Shown: positions 1-6,718, counted from the first letter of the stretch. The stretch: DNA of 7,886 bases from Oscillospiraceae bacterium (GCA_028705905.1 JAQWCP010000060.1:1-7886), one strand, 5' to 3'. Program-made: numbers and translations. The notes: generated by a model not told the origin, from the sequence alone.

Positions 1-1127
1 AGCCATCCAGTCTTCCGGAATTTTAAATTTGGAAGAGATGGAGGGGGCAAAACGGGTCCTTTGGGCCGCGGCAATGACCTATGTTGCGGCTCTCGCGGTT
101 TCTTTGACGCAGCTGTTAAAAAGCTATACTCCACTGTACTGGCTGCCTTAGCAACGCCAATACGGTCACAGAAATTGCGGATAGAGGCCGGTGTATATCC
201 ACGTCGACGCAAGCCACGGAGCGTGGGCATCCTGGGGTCGTCCCAGCCGGACACAATCCCGTTCTCCACCAATATGCGCAGTTTCCGTTTGCTCATGACT
301 GTATAATTGATTCCAAGTCGCGCAAACTCAATCTGTCTTGGTTTGGCTGCGCAAGAAATGTGATCTCGCACCCAATTATAAAGCGGTCGGTGATCTTCAA
401 ATTCCAAAGAACACAGGGAGTGGGTGATCCCTTCTAACGCATCTTCAATGGGATGGGCGTAGTCATACATGGGATAAATGCACCAATTGTCTCCCGTTCG
501 ATGGTGTTTCATGTGATTAATCCGGTAAAGCACAGGATCTCTCATGTTGAAATTACCGGAAGCAAGGTCGATTTTGGCGCGCAATGTCATCTTGCCATTT
601 GGAAATTCTCCTGCGCGCATCCTGGCAAACAAGCCTAAGCTTTCCTCCATGGGACGATCACGATATGGACTTTGTGCAGGAGTACTGATGTCTCCACGCA
701 ATTCCCTCATCTGATCGGGGGTTAGCTCGCAGACATACGCCAGTCCTTTTTGTATCAGTTCTATGGCAAACTGATACATTTGCTCAAAATAATCAGAGGC
801 GAAATAAAACCGATTGCCCCAATCATATCCAAGCCAATGGATATCTTCCTGAATGGCATCTACGTATTCTACGTCTTCCTTAGTCGGATTGGTATCATCC
901 ATACGCAAATTGCAGATCCCACCGTATTTTTCTGCTGTTCCAAAATCAATATTGATGGCCTTTGCGTGCCCAATATGCAAATATCCATTCGGCTCTGGTG
1001 GGAAACGGGTGTGAACCTGCATCCCTTGGAACTGGCCGCCCTGCTCCAAATCTTCCTCGATCAATGTATGAATAAAATTTTTCCCTGATTCGGGTATGTT
1101 GTCAGCGGTTTTCAGTTCCTCTGCCAT
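1..1127 (-). CDS. glnS: Glutaminyl-tRNA synthetase, 3'-truncated: catalytic domain only
   Basis: GlnRS is a cytoplasmic class I synthetase that charges tRNA-Gln with glutamine. The frame starts at ATG 1127 behind an AAAGGAGG site (1136-1143) and is typical GlnRS for 337 residues. It shows the NFIHTLIEEDL start, FPPEPNGYLHIGHAK (HIGH motif, residues 51-54), LRMDDTNPTKED near 74-85, DNWCIYPMYDYAHPIEDA near 213-230, the VMSKRKL signature (277-283), and RNFCDRIGVAKAASTVEYSFL ending at residue 337. From about position 117 to the window edge the frame stays open but encodes a Pro/Lys/Arg-rich sequence that is the antisense of the yugP end. Normal bacterial GlnRS is about 550 residues, so the connecting and anticodon-binding beta-barrel domains are missing here. 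No other frame restores them. The start and family are secure. Whether this is a pseudogene, a second copy or an assembly join is open, because no stop lies in the window. Confidence 0.88.
   Translation of the reverse strand, partial: MAEELKTADNIPESGKNFIHTLIEEDLEQGGQFQGMQVHTRFPPEPNGYLHIGHAKAINIDFGTAEKYGGICNLRMDDTNPTKEDVEYVDAIQEDIHWLGYDWGNRFYFASDYFEQMYQFAIELIQKGLAYVCELTPDQMRELRGDISTPAQSPYRDRPMEESLGLFARMRAGEFPNGKMTLRAKIDLASGNFNMRDPVLYRINHMKHHRTGDNWCIYPMYDYAHPIEDALEGITHSLCSLEFEDHRPLYNWVRDHISCAAKPRQIEFARLGINYTVMSKRKLRILVENGIVSGWDDPRMPTLRGLRRRGYTPASIRNFCDRIGVAKAASTVEYSFLTAASKKPREPQHRSLPRPKGPVLPPPSLPNLKFRKTGW
2..151 (+). CDS. yugP: C-terminal end of a YugP-like zinc metallopeptidase (partial, altered end)
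   Basis: The frame is open from the left window edge and stops with TAG at 149-151, giving 49 residues. The first 40 or so (SSGILNLEEMEGAKRVLWAA, then MTYVAALAVSLTQLLK) resemble the C-terminus of the YugP / Zn_peptidase_2 family of membrane-anchored putative zinc peptidases: an amphipathic SGIL..EE..GAK.VL segment followed by a last transmembrane helix with the typical AA.TYVAA core. The HExxH catalytic motif would lie upstream, outside the window. After LLK (about position 121) the match ends. The last nine residues, SYTPLYWLP, are simply the antisense of glnS codons, so the natural C-terminus has been replaced. Family assignment is from remembered sequence similarity. The gene is convergent with, and fused head-on to, the broken glnS. 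Confidence 0.6.
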   Translation, partial: AIQSSGILNLEEMEGAKRVLWAAAMTYVAALAVSLTQLLKSYTPLYWLP

Positions 1128-1134
1128 GATATGA

Positions 1135-1231
1135 TCCTCCTTTGCTTTATTCCGTTCAAACTCTGGAAATCAATGGTTCTTTTCCAATTGCATATAAAGT
1201 GTATTATACTGCAAAATAGAGAAAAAAGAAA
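1135..1231 (-). promoter_or_regulatory. Putative glnS promoter and ribosome binding site
   Basis: Reading the - strand, a perfect TATAAT lies at 1208-1203, with a weak TTTCTT at -35 (1231-1226, 17-bp spacing) in an A/T-rich upstream tract. AAAGGAGG at 1143-1136 precedes the ATG by 8 nt. The -10 and ribosome site are clear; the -35 is poor. No T-box-like leader (specifier or antiterminator) is apparent in the roughly 70-nt leader. Confidence 0.45.
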
Positions 1232-1264
1232 GAATTTTTGCCTGAAAATATTTTATCCAAATGC

Positions 1265-1293
1265 TTGACAAATGAATCGGTTTTTACTTTAAT
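1265..1293 (+). promoter_or_regulatory. Sigma-A type promoter of the thioredoxin-reductase-like gene
   Basis: TTGACA (1265-1270), a 17-bp spacer and TTTAAT (1288-1293) match the housekeeping consensus. Transcription would begin near 1300, which argues against the in-frame GTG at 1302 as a start and supports the ATG at 1362, behind GGAGGT (1350-1355). It is back-to-back with the glnS promoter. Confidence 0.7.
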
Positions 1294-1361
1294 AGTATTA
1301 AGTGGAAAACAAGGATGGATTTGGCAGTACCGGATGGAATCCGCGATTTGGAGGTGCGACA

Positions 1362-2216
1362 ATGTACGATATCATCATCATCGGTGGTGGACCTGCCGGG
1401 TTGACGGCCGCGATCAATGGAAGAGTGCGGAACAAGTCTGTGCTCGTTTTTACAAACGACTGGAAGCAGACATATCTTTATCAGGCGCAACGAATTGACA
1501 ATTATCCTGGACATCCAGGCATTTCTGGTGCAGAGATTTTGGACAGTTTGGTCTCCCACGCGAAAGAATTGGGCGTAGAGATCGATACAAAAAGGGTTTT
1601 GACCATTATGCCGATGGACGACCATTTTTATGTTTCCGCGGGAGCAAGAGTAGAACAAGCGAAGACAATCATTTTGGCGATCGGTACCGGTTCCCATAAA
1701 AAGCTACCAGGTGAAGAGAATTGGATCGGAAGAGGTGTGAGCTATTGCGCCACTTGTGACGGTTTGTTATATCGGAATGGGAAAAAGGTGACAGTCGTTG
1801 GAAAAGCAGCGGATGCGGTGGAAGAAGCAAATTTTTTAAATGAAATCGGTTGCATCGTTACTTTCGTCAGCCAGAAGCCCGTAGAGGGACTGTCGGACGG
1901 CGTGAAATCGGTGATTGCAAACCATCTGGAAATCAAGGGAGATGGAATGGTACAAGCACTTGTGGCAGATGGAAATGAGATCCCAAGCGATGGAATTTTT
2001 ATTTTGCGCCAGACAGTAGCACCGAATGACCTCTTGCCGAGTTTGAAAATAGAAGATGGCGGAATTTGGGTAAACCGTCGTATGGAAACATCCATTCCCC
2101 GCATTTATGCGGCTGGAGATTGCACTGGGCGTCCGCTTCAAGTGATCAAATCCATGGGCGAAGGCCAACGAGCTGCACTTTCTGCGGTGGAGGATTTGGA
2201 TCATTTGATCAATTGA
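1362..2216 (+). CDS. trxB: Thioredoxin-reductase-like FAD flavoprotein with altered pyridine-nucleotide motifs
   Basis: 284 residues from ATG 1362, which follows GGAGGT with a 6-nt gap. TrxB-like enzymes move electrons through FAD to a CxxC disulfide and on to thioredoxin in the cytoplasm. Visible in order: the N-terminal FAD-binding loop DIIIIGGGPAGLTAA (residues 3-17), the redox-active CATC (129-132), the second nucleotide-binding fold starting VTVVGKAADAVEEA (143-156), and the C-terminal FAD motif IYAAGDCTGRPLQ (248-260). Typical TrxB has VVGGGDSA.EEA and a following HRRxxxR for NADPH. Here these read GKAADA and SQK, so NADPH specificity is doubtful. At 284 residues it is also shorter than the usual 305-315. 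It may belong to the ferredoxin-linked, pyridine-nucleotide-independent group described in clostridia. The gene stands alone with its own promoter and terminator, and no thioredoxin gene lies beside it. Confidence 0.85.
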   Translation: MYDIIIIGGGPAGLTAAINGRVRNKSVLVFTNDWKQTYLYQAQRIDNYPGHPGISGAEILDSLVSHAKELGVEIDTKRVLTIMPMDDHFYVSAGARVEQAKTIILAIGTGSHKKLPGEENWIGRGVSYCATCDGLLYRNGKKVTVVGKAADAVEEANFLNEIGCIVTFVSQKPVEGLSDGVKSVIANHLEIKGDGMVQALVADGNEIPSDGIFILRQTVAPNDLLPSLKIEDGGIWVNRRMETSIPRIYAAGDCTGRPLQVIKSMGEGQRAALSAVEDLDHLIN

Positions 2217-2222
2217 TCATTA

Positions 2223-2268
2223 AAAACAAAGTGCAGCGCCTATCAATAGGCGCTGCACTTTGTTTTTT
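2223..2268. terminator. Bidirectional intrinsic terminator between trxB-like and MFS genes
   Basis: A perfect 20-bp inverted repeat (2223-2242 with 2247-2266) around a TCAA loop, with a GC-rich core GCAGCGCCTA and A-tract/T-tract ends. It lies 7 nt after the trxB-like stop and 24 nt from the stop of the opposing MFS gene, so it can end both transcripts. Confidence 0.9.
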
Positions 2269-2291
2269 CTATCATCACGATCACCAATGAA

Positions 2292-3629
2292 TCAATCGAT
2301 ATCTAGATCCGTCTTTTCAGGCGTCATCTCTCCATTTGCCTGCTTTGACCAATCTGATTCTGAAATTTCATCTGCGATGATAACAGGATGAATGGGGGTA
2401 TTCGTACCAGCAATAATCCCTGTTCTTTTTTCATATCTTTTAATCACAAGGCAACAAATGATCCCGACAACAAACAAGGCAATTCCAGACAGCAGAAACC
2501 AGACATTTGTACCAATAATTTCTGTGACAGGACCTGCCACAATTAAGCCAACAGGGGTAGAAAAACTCATCGCGCTAATCAAAAGCGCCATCACTTTTCC
2601 CAGCAGTTCTCCTGGTATGGTGCGCTGCACATACGCCATGTATGGGACATAAAAGCAAGTACCCGCACAGCCGGCCAGAAAAGCGAAAATAGCGAAGACA
2701 GCAAAAAGGGTAGGCGGTAAGATGCCACAAACACAAATGAAGACGCCTAGGGCAAGCAACGAAATGGAAAGCATGAAAAATTGCTTTTTGAGCCCTCCAA
2801 ATACCCCGATCAATGCAGAAGTTGCCAAGAGTCCACCGGCAAATAAAAATTGAGCCAGGCCATTATGCCATGCAGTCCCTTGAAAATGGTCATAAATCAA
2901 TAAAGGAAGCAACGTGATGAGTGGCATAAAGATTAAGTAAGCCAGCAAAACGGGGATGCTGATTTGAATGAGCAATTTGTCAGAACGGAGCACTTGAATT
3001 CCTTGTTTAATATCCTGCCACACGTGGACTTCAGACAAGGCTGTTTTGAGTTTTGGAATTTTTACAAACATCAGTGCAGAGATGGCGAAGATTGCGCCGG
3101 CAATATCCACCAGCATAATACTTTGCATGGGGAAAATCACAGTTAGCCCAGCTCCAATGGCAGGACCTAACATGCTGCTGCCAGATGAAACAAGCTGTGC
3201 CCAACCACCTGCCTTCATCAACATATCGTCGGGGACAAGCATAGGAATGGCAGATTGCAGAGCAGGGCCATGAAATGTAGACCCCAGCGCACGGAAAAAC
3301 AAAATGATATAAACGAACCCCACGGACGGTGACCCGATTAAAAAGCCAATGCCTAGGATAGCGCTGGATACGGCGACAAATCCATCTGCTATAATCATAA
3401 TCCATTTCCGGCTGCAACGGTCTGCCACAACACCAGCAAAAGGGCCGATGATGGCCTGGGGCAAAAAGCCGATAATCGCTGCGAGGGTTAGTGTGAGGGC
3501 AGAACCAGTTTTGACCGTCAGCCACCATAAAATTGAAAACTGCACAGCGCTGGAACCAATAATTGAGAACGCTTGCCCAGCATAAATAATAGCAAAGGCT
3601 TTCTTCCAATTTTGATTGAGTTCATTCAT
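2292..3629 (-). CDS. MFS efflux transporter, macrolide-efflux (Mef-like) type
   Basis: 445 residues from ATG 3629, behind a GGAGCG site (3635-3640). Twelve hydrophobic segments fall between about residues 10 and 396. MFS motif A is clear after the second helix, GPFAGVVADRCSRK (62-75). The opening NWKKAFAIIYAGQAFSIIGS, the LVPDDML segment near 131-137 and the late WFLLSGIALFVVGI segment resemble the Mef/MFS_3 branch of proton-driven drug exporters in the cytoplasmic membrane. A charged tail of about 50 residues (398-445), rich in Asp/Glu, follows the last helix and is longer than I remember for Mef proteins. The substrate cannot be read from the sequence. It is a single gene, convergent with the trxB-like gene. 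A 22-bp dyad just upstream suggests repressor control. Alternatives are a siderophore or lipid exporter of the same superfamily. Confidence 0.85.
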   Translation of the reverse strand: MNELNQNWKKAFAIIYAGQAFSIIGSSAVQFSILWWLTVKTGSALTLTLAAIIGFLPQAIIGPFAGVVADRCSRKWIMIIADGFVAVSSAILGIGFLIGSPSVGFVYIILFFRALGSTFHGPALQSAIPMLVPDDMLMKAGGWAQLVSSGSSMLGPAIGAGLTVIFPMQSIMLVDIAGAIFAISALMFVKIPKLKTALSEVHVWQDIKQGIQVLRSDKLLIQISIPVLLAYLIFMPLITLLPLLIYDHFQGTAWHNGLAQFLFAGGLLATSALIGVFGGLKKQFFMLSISLLALGVFICVCGILPPTLFAVFAIFAFLAGCAGTCFYVPYMAYVQRTIPGELLGKVMALLISAMSFSTPVGLIVAGPVTEIIGTNVWFLLSGIALFVVGIICCLVIKRYEKRTGIIAGTNTPIHPVIIADEISESDWSKQANGEMTPEKTDLDID

Positions 3630-3649
3630 AGTAACGCTCCATATTTTTT

Positions 3650-3671
3650 AAAACAGAACATGTTCCGTTTT
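3650..3671. promoter_or_regulatory. 22-bp operator-like dyad upstream of the MFS gene
   Basis: A near-perfect palindrome: core GAACATGTTC (3656-3665), arms AAAAC and GTTTT, with one mismatched pair (3655/3666). It ends 21 nt before the MFS start codon. On the - strand, a weak TTGTGC / 17 bp / CATGTT promoter guess would put its -10 inside the dyad. Size and symmetry suit a TetR- or MarR-type dimer, but no such regulator gene lies in the window. Confidence 0.5.
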
Positions 3672-4332
3672 AGAGTGACGCACAAAGAAAGCTGCCGCGT
3701 TCCTAACAGATGCCGCGACAGCCATCGCCATGTTGTTCAAACAGGGTTTATACTTCTATATCCTTGCACGTTGCGCGAGGGAACATTTGCATTCTCCCTC
3801 AGACGGTTTCCGGAGGATGAGGGAACCAATGATACAGGCAAACACGATGAAGGGCAGTCAGCCAAAAAAAGTTGATCTGCGAGGCAAAACACTTCTCCCC
3901 GAACAAATAGATCAATGCATACTTTACCATATTACAATGGTGCGGTCAAGAAGGAAAATGAAAGAATTAACATGATATTATGCGATACTCTGGAGATTTT
4001 TGTTTAAAAACGAACCTATTCTTCTGGAATGAAAATAGTCGAAAAGGTGGACATCATTTTGCTTTATCAAAAGCGTTTTCCCGCTCTTCATGATTGACAT
4101 AGAAAAACTGCATTCATTTCATGGGATGAACCATCAAATGAGGAGCCTCCTTCTTGTCTGCAAAGTTGCGTAGAGAGTTGTGAGAAAGCGTTTTGGATGT
4201 CAACGGAAGATGTTTGCAATGAAAAGAGTGCCAGAGGAACAAAGGAAGGAATCCGTCAACAATCAGAGATTTAGTAGCACGAGTGAAGTCATGGCAGCCA
4301 TGGAAACCATCCGTATCGGTACCAGCAAAATC
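3672..4332. other. Gene-poor stretch between the MFS gene and pdaB
   Basis: I find no convincing gene on either strand. The frames that stay open are short, lack good ribosome sites and do not resemble known proteins. One frame opening at GTG 4180 runs in phase into pdaB, but its 73 extra residues are unlike the family. Small inverted repeats are present, for example CCCTCA with TGAGGG near 3796-3823 and an AGGAGCCTCCT palindrome near 4141. A possible - strand promoter (TTGACC then TAAAGT, near 3950-3922) faces the MFS gene. The stretch may hold decayed coding DNA or long leaders. Confidence 0.4.
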
Positions 4333-4360
4333 ATAAATGTGAAAACCAGATCATATGGTA
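4333..4360 (+). promoter_or_regulatory. Sigma-E-like sporulation promoter of pdaB
   Basis: ATA (4333-4335), a 16-nt spacer, then CATATGGTA (4352-4360). This agrees with the mother-cell sigma-E layout (ATA-N16-CATACANT) at the -35 and at CATA...T. The -10 would also satisfy sigma-K, but there is no AC 16-17 nt upstream of it. The implied transcript starts about 32 nt before the ATG at 4399. Confidence 0.55.
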
Positions 4361-4398
4361 TTAGCAATCAGAATCTTTTCTGGAAGGGATTGATTGTT

Positions 4399-5313
4399 AT
4401 GCGACATTTCGTGATTCATTTGGCACCGAAACAATGGTTTCGGACCCTAAAAGCAAACATACCGAAAAGAAGGAGATGTGAAAAAAAAAGATCCAAAATC
4501 TTTATTTTTAAGCGCAATTGGCTGACAGCGATTGCATGTTGCGCTGCCGCTTGTATCATGTTTGCAATTGTAAATCACCCTGCTATTGTCGGTGCCTCTG
4601 CTACCACCCGACAGCTTCCCATCTATTCTGTCGAACGAGAATATAAAGTTTGTTCTCTTTCCTTCGATGCAGCATGGGGAAACGAGGATACACAGCAGTT
4701 AATTGATATTTTAAGAAAACACCATATCAAAGCAACATTCTTTGTAGTGGGGGCATGGGTAGATAAATATCCCGAATCCGTCAAAGCACTTTCCGACGCG
4801 GGACACGAGGTCATGAACCACTCCGATTCTCATGCGCACATGACAAAGTTATCCAAAGAGGAGATTATCGCCGATGTTCAATCATGCAATACAAAAATTG
4901 AGGCTGTCACCGGCGTATGCCCAACGCTGATACGTCCACCTTACGGGGAATACGACGACAATGTCATTACTGCGATTCGCTCCATTGGTATGGAGCCGAT
5001 TCAGTGGGATGTCGACAGCTTAGATTGGAAGGATTTATCCGCCTCTGAGATCACAAGGCGGGTGACAGAACATGTAGAGCCTGGATCTATCGTTTTGTTT
5101 CATAATGCAGCCCTTCACACCCCGGAGGCTCTGAACGGAATCATCCAAACTTTGATACAAAACGGATATTCTTTCCTGCCTATTTCTGAATTGATTCTAG
5201 ACGCTCCTTATACCATTGATCATACTGGTCGCCAATTTCCCAGTTCTTCCGCTGCCCCTTCTTCACCTGTCCCCACTATTTCTCCTTCTCCCAGCGTCTC
5301 ACCCGTTCATTAA
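4399..5313 (+). CDS. pdaB: PdaB-like sporulation polysaccharide deacetylase
   Basis: 304 residues from ATG 4399, chosen because AAGGGA (4384-4389) precedes it and family similarity begins at MRHFVIHL. A further in-phase frame back to GTG 4180 lies upstream of the promoter. A basic cytoplasmic segment (1-40) leads to a membrane anchor (about 41-60) and an extracytoplasmic NodB domain (about 83-265). Deacetylase motifs: SFDAAWG (88-94), NHSDSHAHM (140-148), RPPYGEYD (179-186), WDVDSLDWKD (203-212) and LFHN (233-236). The metal-binding second Asp of the usual TFDD motif is Ala92, as also varies in Bacillus PdaB, yet the two His of HSDSH are kept. A Ser/Pro-rich tail (281-304) follows the domain. 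The close PYSVxRE..K.xSFDAAWGNEDTQQLI pattern is typical of clostridial PdaB. In Bacillus, PdaB is sigma-E controlled and needed for spore maintenance; catalysis on peptidoglycan is inferred. Confidence 0.88.
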   Translation: MRHFVIHLAPKQWFRTLKANIPKRRRCEKKRSKIFIFKRNWLTAIACCAAACIMFAIVNHPAIVGASATTRQLPIYSVEREYKVCSLSFDAAWGNEDTQQLIDILRKHHIKATFFVVGAWVDKYPESVKALSDAGHEVMNHSDSHAHMTKLSKEEIIADVQSCNTKIEAVTGVCPTLIRPPYGEYDDNVITAIRSIGMEPIQWDVDSLDWKDLSASEITRRVTEHVEPGSIVLFHNAALHTPEALNGIIQTLIQNGYSFLPISELILDAPYTIDHTGRQFPSSSAAPSSPVPTISPSPSVSPVH

Positions 5314-5390
5314 AAAAGGGTCACAAGATTGCGCAGGTCCATGAAAAACGGGCATAAAAAAGAAATCGGAAACACACCACAAACAAAAAA

Positions 5391-5433
5391 GAGCGGTTGA
5401 ATGGAGGAAACATTCCTCCATTCAACCGCTTTT
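5391..5433 (+). terminator. Intrinsic terminator of pdaB
   Basis: A perfect 18-bp stem (5392-5409 with 5413-5430), ACA loop, then TTTT. It starts 78 nt after the pdaB stop. An A-tract on the left side could let it also act on leftward transcripts arriving from the - strand. Confidence 0.85.
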
Positions 5434-5703
5434 ACTGTTTGCATATGTAGGATCAAATGCCTAAGCTGTTAAAAATCAAAGGGATGATATCTATGAAATG
5501 GAGTTTCTTTTTAACAGGCTTCTTTGGCGTTAAATCCCGGGGAAAGCGGGATGTCCTAGGCTGGAAAGCCCAGGACATCCATAATTGCCACTACTTATGG
5601 CAGTTGACCTGTCGATTGATACAATTAATACAATGTACAACTTTTTATTTATGCGTGCAAGTTTTTCATTCTGGCGGCAATCGTTACATGAAAGTAATGA
5701 TTC
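5434..5703. other. Intergenic region with overlapping hairpins
   Basis: Between the pdaB terminator and the end of the Cys-rich gene. Three potential stems lie close together: ATCCCG/CGGGAT (5534-5552), a 14-bp stem with one mismatch (5549-5562 with 5567-5580, loop GGAA), and AATTGCCA/TGGCAGTT (5583-5605). The first two share 5549-5552 and cannot form together. None has a T-tract. A small frame from ATG 5493, with AAAGGGA ahead, runs to 5747, but it overlaps the opposing gene, contains the hairpins and resembles nothing I know, so it is not called. Confidence 0.45.
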
Positions 5704-6624
5704 TCAACAGCAGATTACGAAATGCAGATTGGGAATCGTATTTTTGACCTGAACGAACCCGCTGTCGTGATTTAATTTTGGGTTTTTATCTGACTTTATT
5801 TCTATCCTGAACTCAAGATTGTCTGGAACTTTCTTGCAGACAGTCAGAATGAAATCTGCATAGCCAGTTATCTTTGGACAACACTGCAAGTGCTTTTCAG
5901 CATACCCTTTCCCGTACAGCACAACTTTGTCGCAACAGTGTCCGGAGCACTGTATTTTAACATTGTATCCAGAAGCATGCATGCGCAGGTTGGTTTCATC
6001 GTTCCCCACAAAGTATCGAATGGTTCTGCTTTTAAGGTCAGAGCAATATACGGAAGCATAAAGCGCAGCTATGTGACTATAGAACGCATCGCAGCAGTTT
6101 GGCACACACCCTTTTCCGTTGCCGGTTAAACTGCAGCTACATTTCTTTTTTGTCGTAGAGGAACAGGTCGAGGTTGTACATGTAGTCGTATGCGTGGTAG
6201 TTGTTGAGGATGTGGTTTTTGTCGTAGTGGTTTTAGTGCAGGTGGTTGTGGTGCTTGTGGATGTGGACGTCGTAGTCGTAGAGCTTGTGGCGGGAAGAAT
6301 TTCTTTGATATTTTCCAGCTTAAATTGCAGGAGCATCTGGAGTTTGATTATATTTTTAATTGTATCATCCACACTTTTATTAATTGCTATGGCATCATGA
6401 AGCATGGAATTTTTCTGCCTGCATTCATGATGTATACCTTTGTCATACTTGCAGTCAGAATGCTTGCAATTACCCAGAACGCATAAAATTTTATTGGCTT
6501 CGGCATCCATCAATTTCGATAGGCTTACCTCTTCCATCGCTATGGAAGTGAGGAGCAGATTAATTGCATCCTCGAATGTTATATTTATGTGCGGATTTAT
6601 ATCCGGAATGTTTGGAAAAGACAT
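5704..6624 (-). CDS. Modular MSFPNIPD-family protein with Thr/Cys-rich linker and Cys-rich tail
   Basis: 306 residues from ATG 6624, behind GAGGGAG (6635-6629). No known function is recognised. Residues 1-110 are the family head: MSFPNIPDI, then two long predicted helices (about 18-50 and 74-110). A loop insert between them carries three Cys (53, 58, 68) that the other two paralogs lack. Residues 113-158 form a Thr/Ser linker, unusual in also holding Lys, His and three Cys. The tail (161-306) is Cys-rich with alternating polar and hydrophobic stretches, probably beta, and ends in CC. There are 21 Cys in total. No signal peptide or membrane segment is seen. Head similarity to the two + strand genes is clear but lower than between those two. 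A sigma-K-like promoter and the Cys content suggest a cross-linked spore-surface protein; this is inference. Confidence 0.8.
   Translation of the reverse strand: MSFPNIPDINPHINITFEDAINLLLTSIAMEEVSLSKLMDAEANKILCVLGNCKHSDCKYDKGIHHECRQKNSMLHDAIAINKSVDDTIKNIIKLQMLLQFKLENIKEILPATSSTTTTSTSTSTTTTCTKTTTTKTTSSTTTTHTTTCTTSTCSSTTKKKCSCSLTGNGKGCVPNCCDAFYSHIAALYASVYCSDLKSRTIRYFVGNDETNLRMHASGYNVKIQCSGHCCDKVVLYGKGYAEKHLQCCPKITGYADFILTVCKKVPDNLEFRIEIKSDKNPKLNHDSGFVQVKNTIPNLHFVICC
6151..6288 (-). repeat. Thr/Ser-codon low-complexity tract in the Cys-rich paralog
   Basis: Encodes residues 113-158, mostly Thr from ACN codons with Ser, Lys, His and Cys interspersed. The mixed codons make it less uniform than the tracts in the other two paralogs. 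It separates the helical head from the Cys-rich tail. The reverse strand reads as an artificial poly-Val frame. Confidence 0.7.
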
Positions 6625-6650
6625 GGTTCTCCCTCATTAAAAGCTACTAT

Positions 6651-6686
6651 AGGGGGCCATCCGGACGGTTGTATAGTACGCCCCCT
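6651..6686 (-). other. Hairpin at the 5' end of the Cys-rich gene transcript
   Basis: AGGGGGC (6686-6680 on the - strand) pairs with GCCCCCT (6657-6651) around a 22-nt loop. With the sigma-K-like -10 at 6699-6691, transcription would begin near 6684, so the stem would sit almost at the mRNA 5' end. A 5' stem could protect the message. There is no T-tract, so it is not a terminator in this direction. Confidence 0.4.
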
Positions 6687-6690
6687 TACT

Positions 6691-6718
6691 CATTATATTT
6701 CGTTACTTTCTAAGCTGT
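6691..6718 (-). promoter_or_regulatory. Sigma-K-like promoter of the Cys-rich paralog
   Basis: On the - strand: AC (6718-6717), 17 nt, AATATAATG (6699-6691). This is the same spacing and nearly the same -10 as the two + strand paralogs. No TTGACA-like element is correctly placed, so the TATAAT inside is unlikely to be a normal sigma-A site. Confidence 0.5.

Noticed and set aside
1302..1361. GTG start giving a 304-residue TrxB-like protein
   Set aside because: It lies about 9 nt after the promoter -10 with no room for a ribosome site. ATG 1362 has GGAGGT, and family similarity begins at MYDIIII.
3730..3975. Short + strand frames upstream of the MFS gene
   Set aside because: No good ribosome site, no family resemblance and low-plausibility composition.
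4180..4398. Hydrophobic antisense peptide opposite the segment before pdaB
   Set aside because: It is short, has no start signal, and is the antisense of a frame that is itself probably non-coding.
5493..5747. Small + strand frame with a plausible ribosome site
   Set aside because: It overlaps the end of the opposing gene, includes the hairpin region and has no recognisable protein character.
6119..6400. Valine-rich frame on the + strand
   Set aside because: It is the antisense of the Thr-rich linker (ACN read backwards gives GTN/NGT), with no ribosome site of its own.
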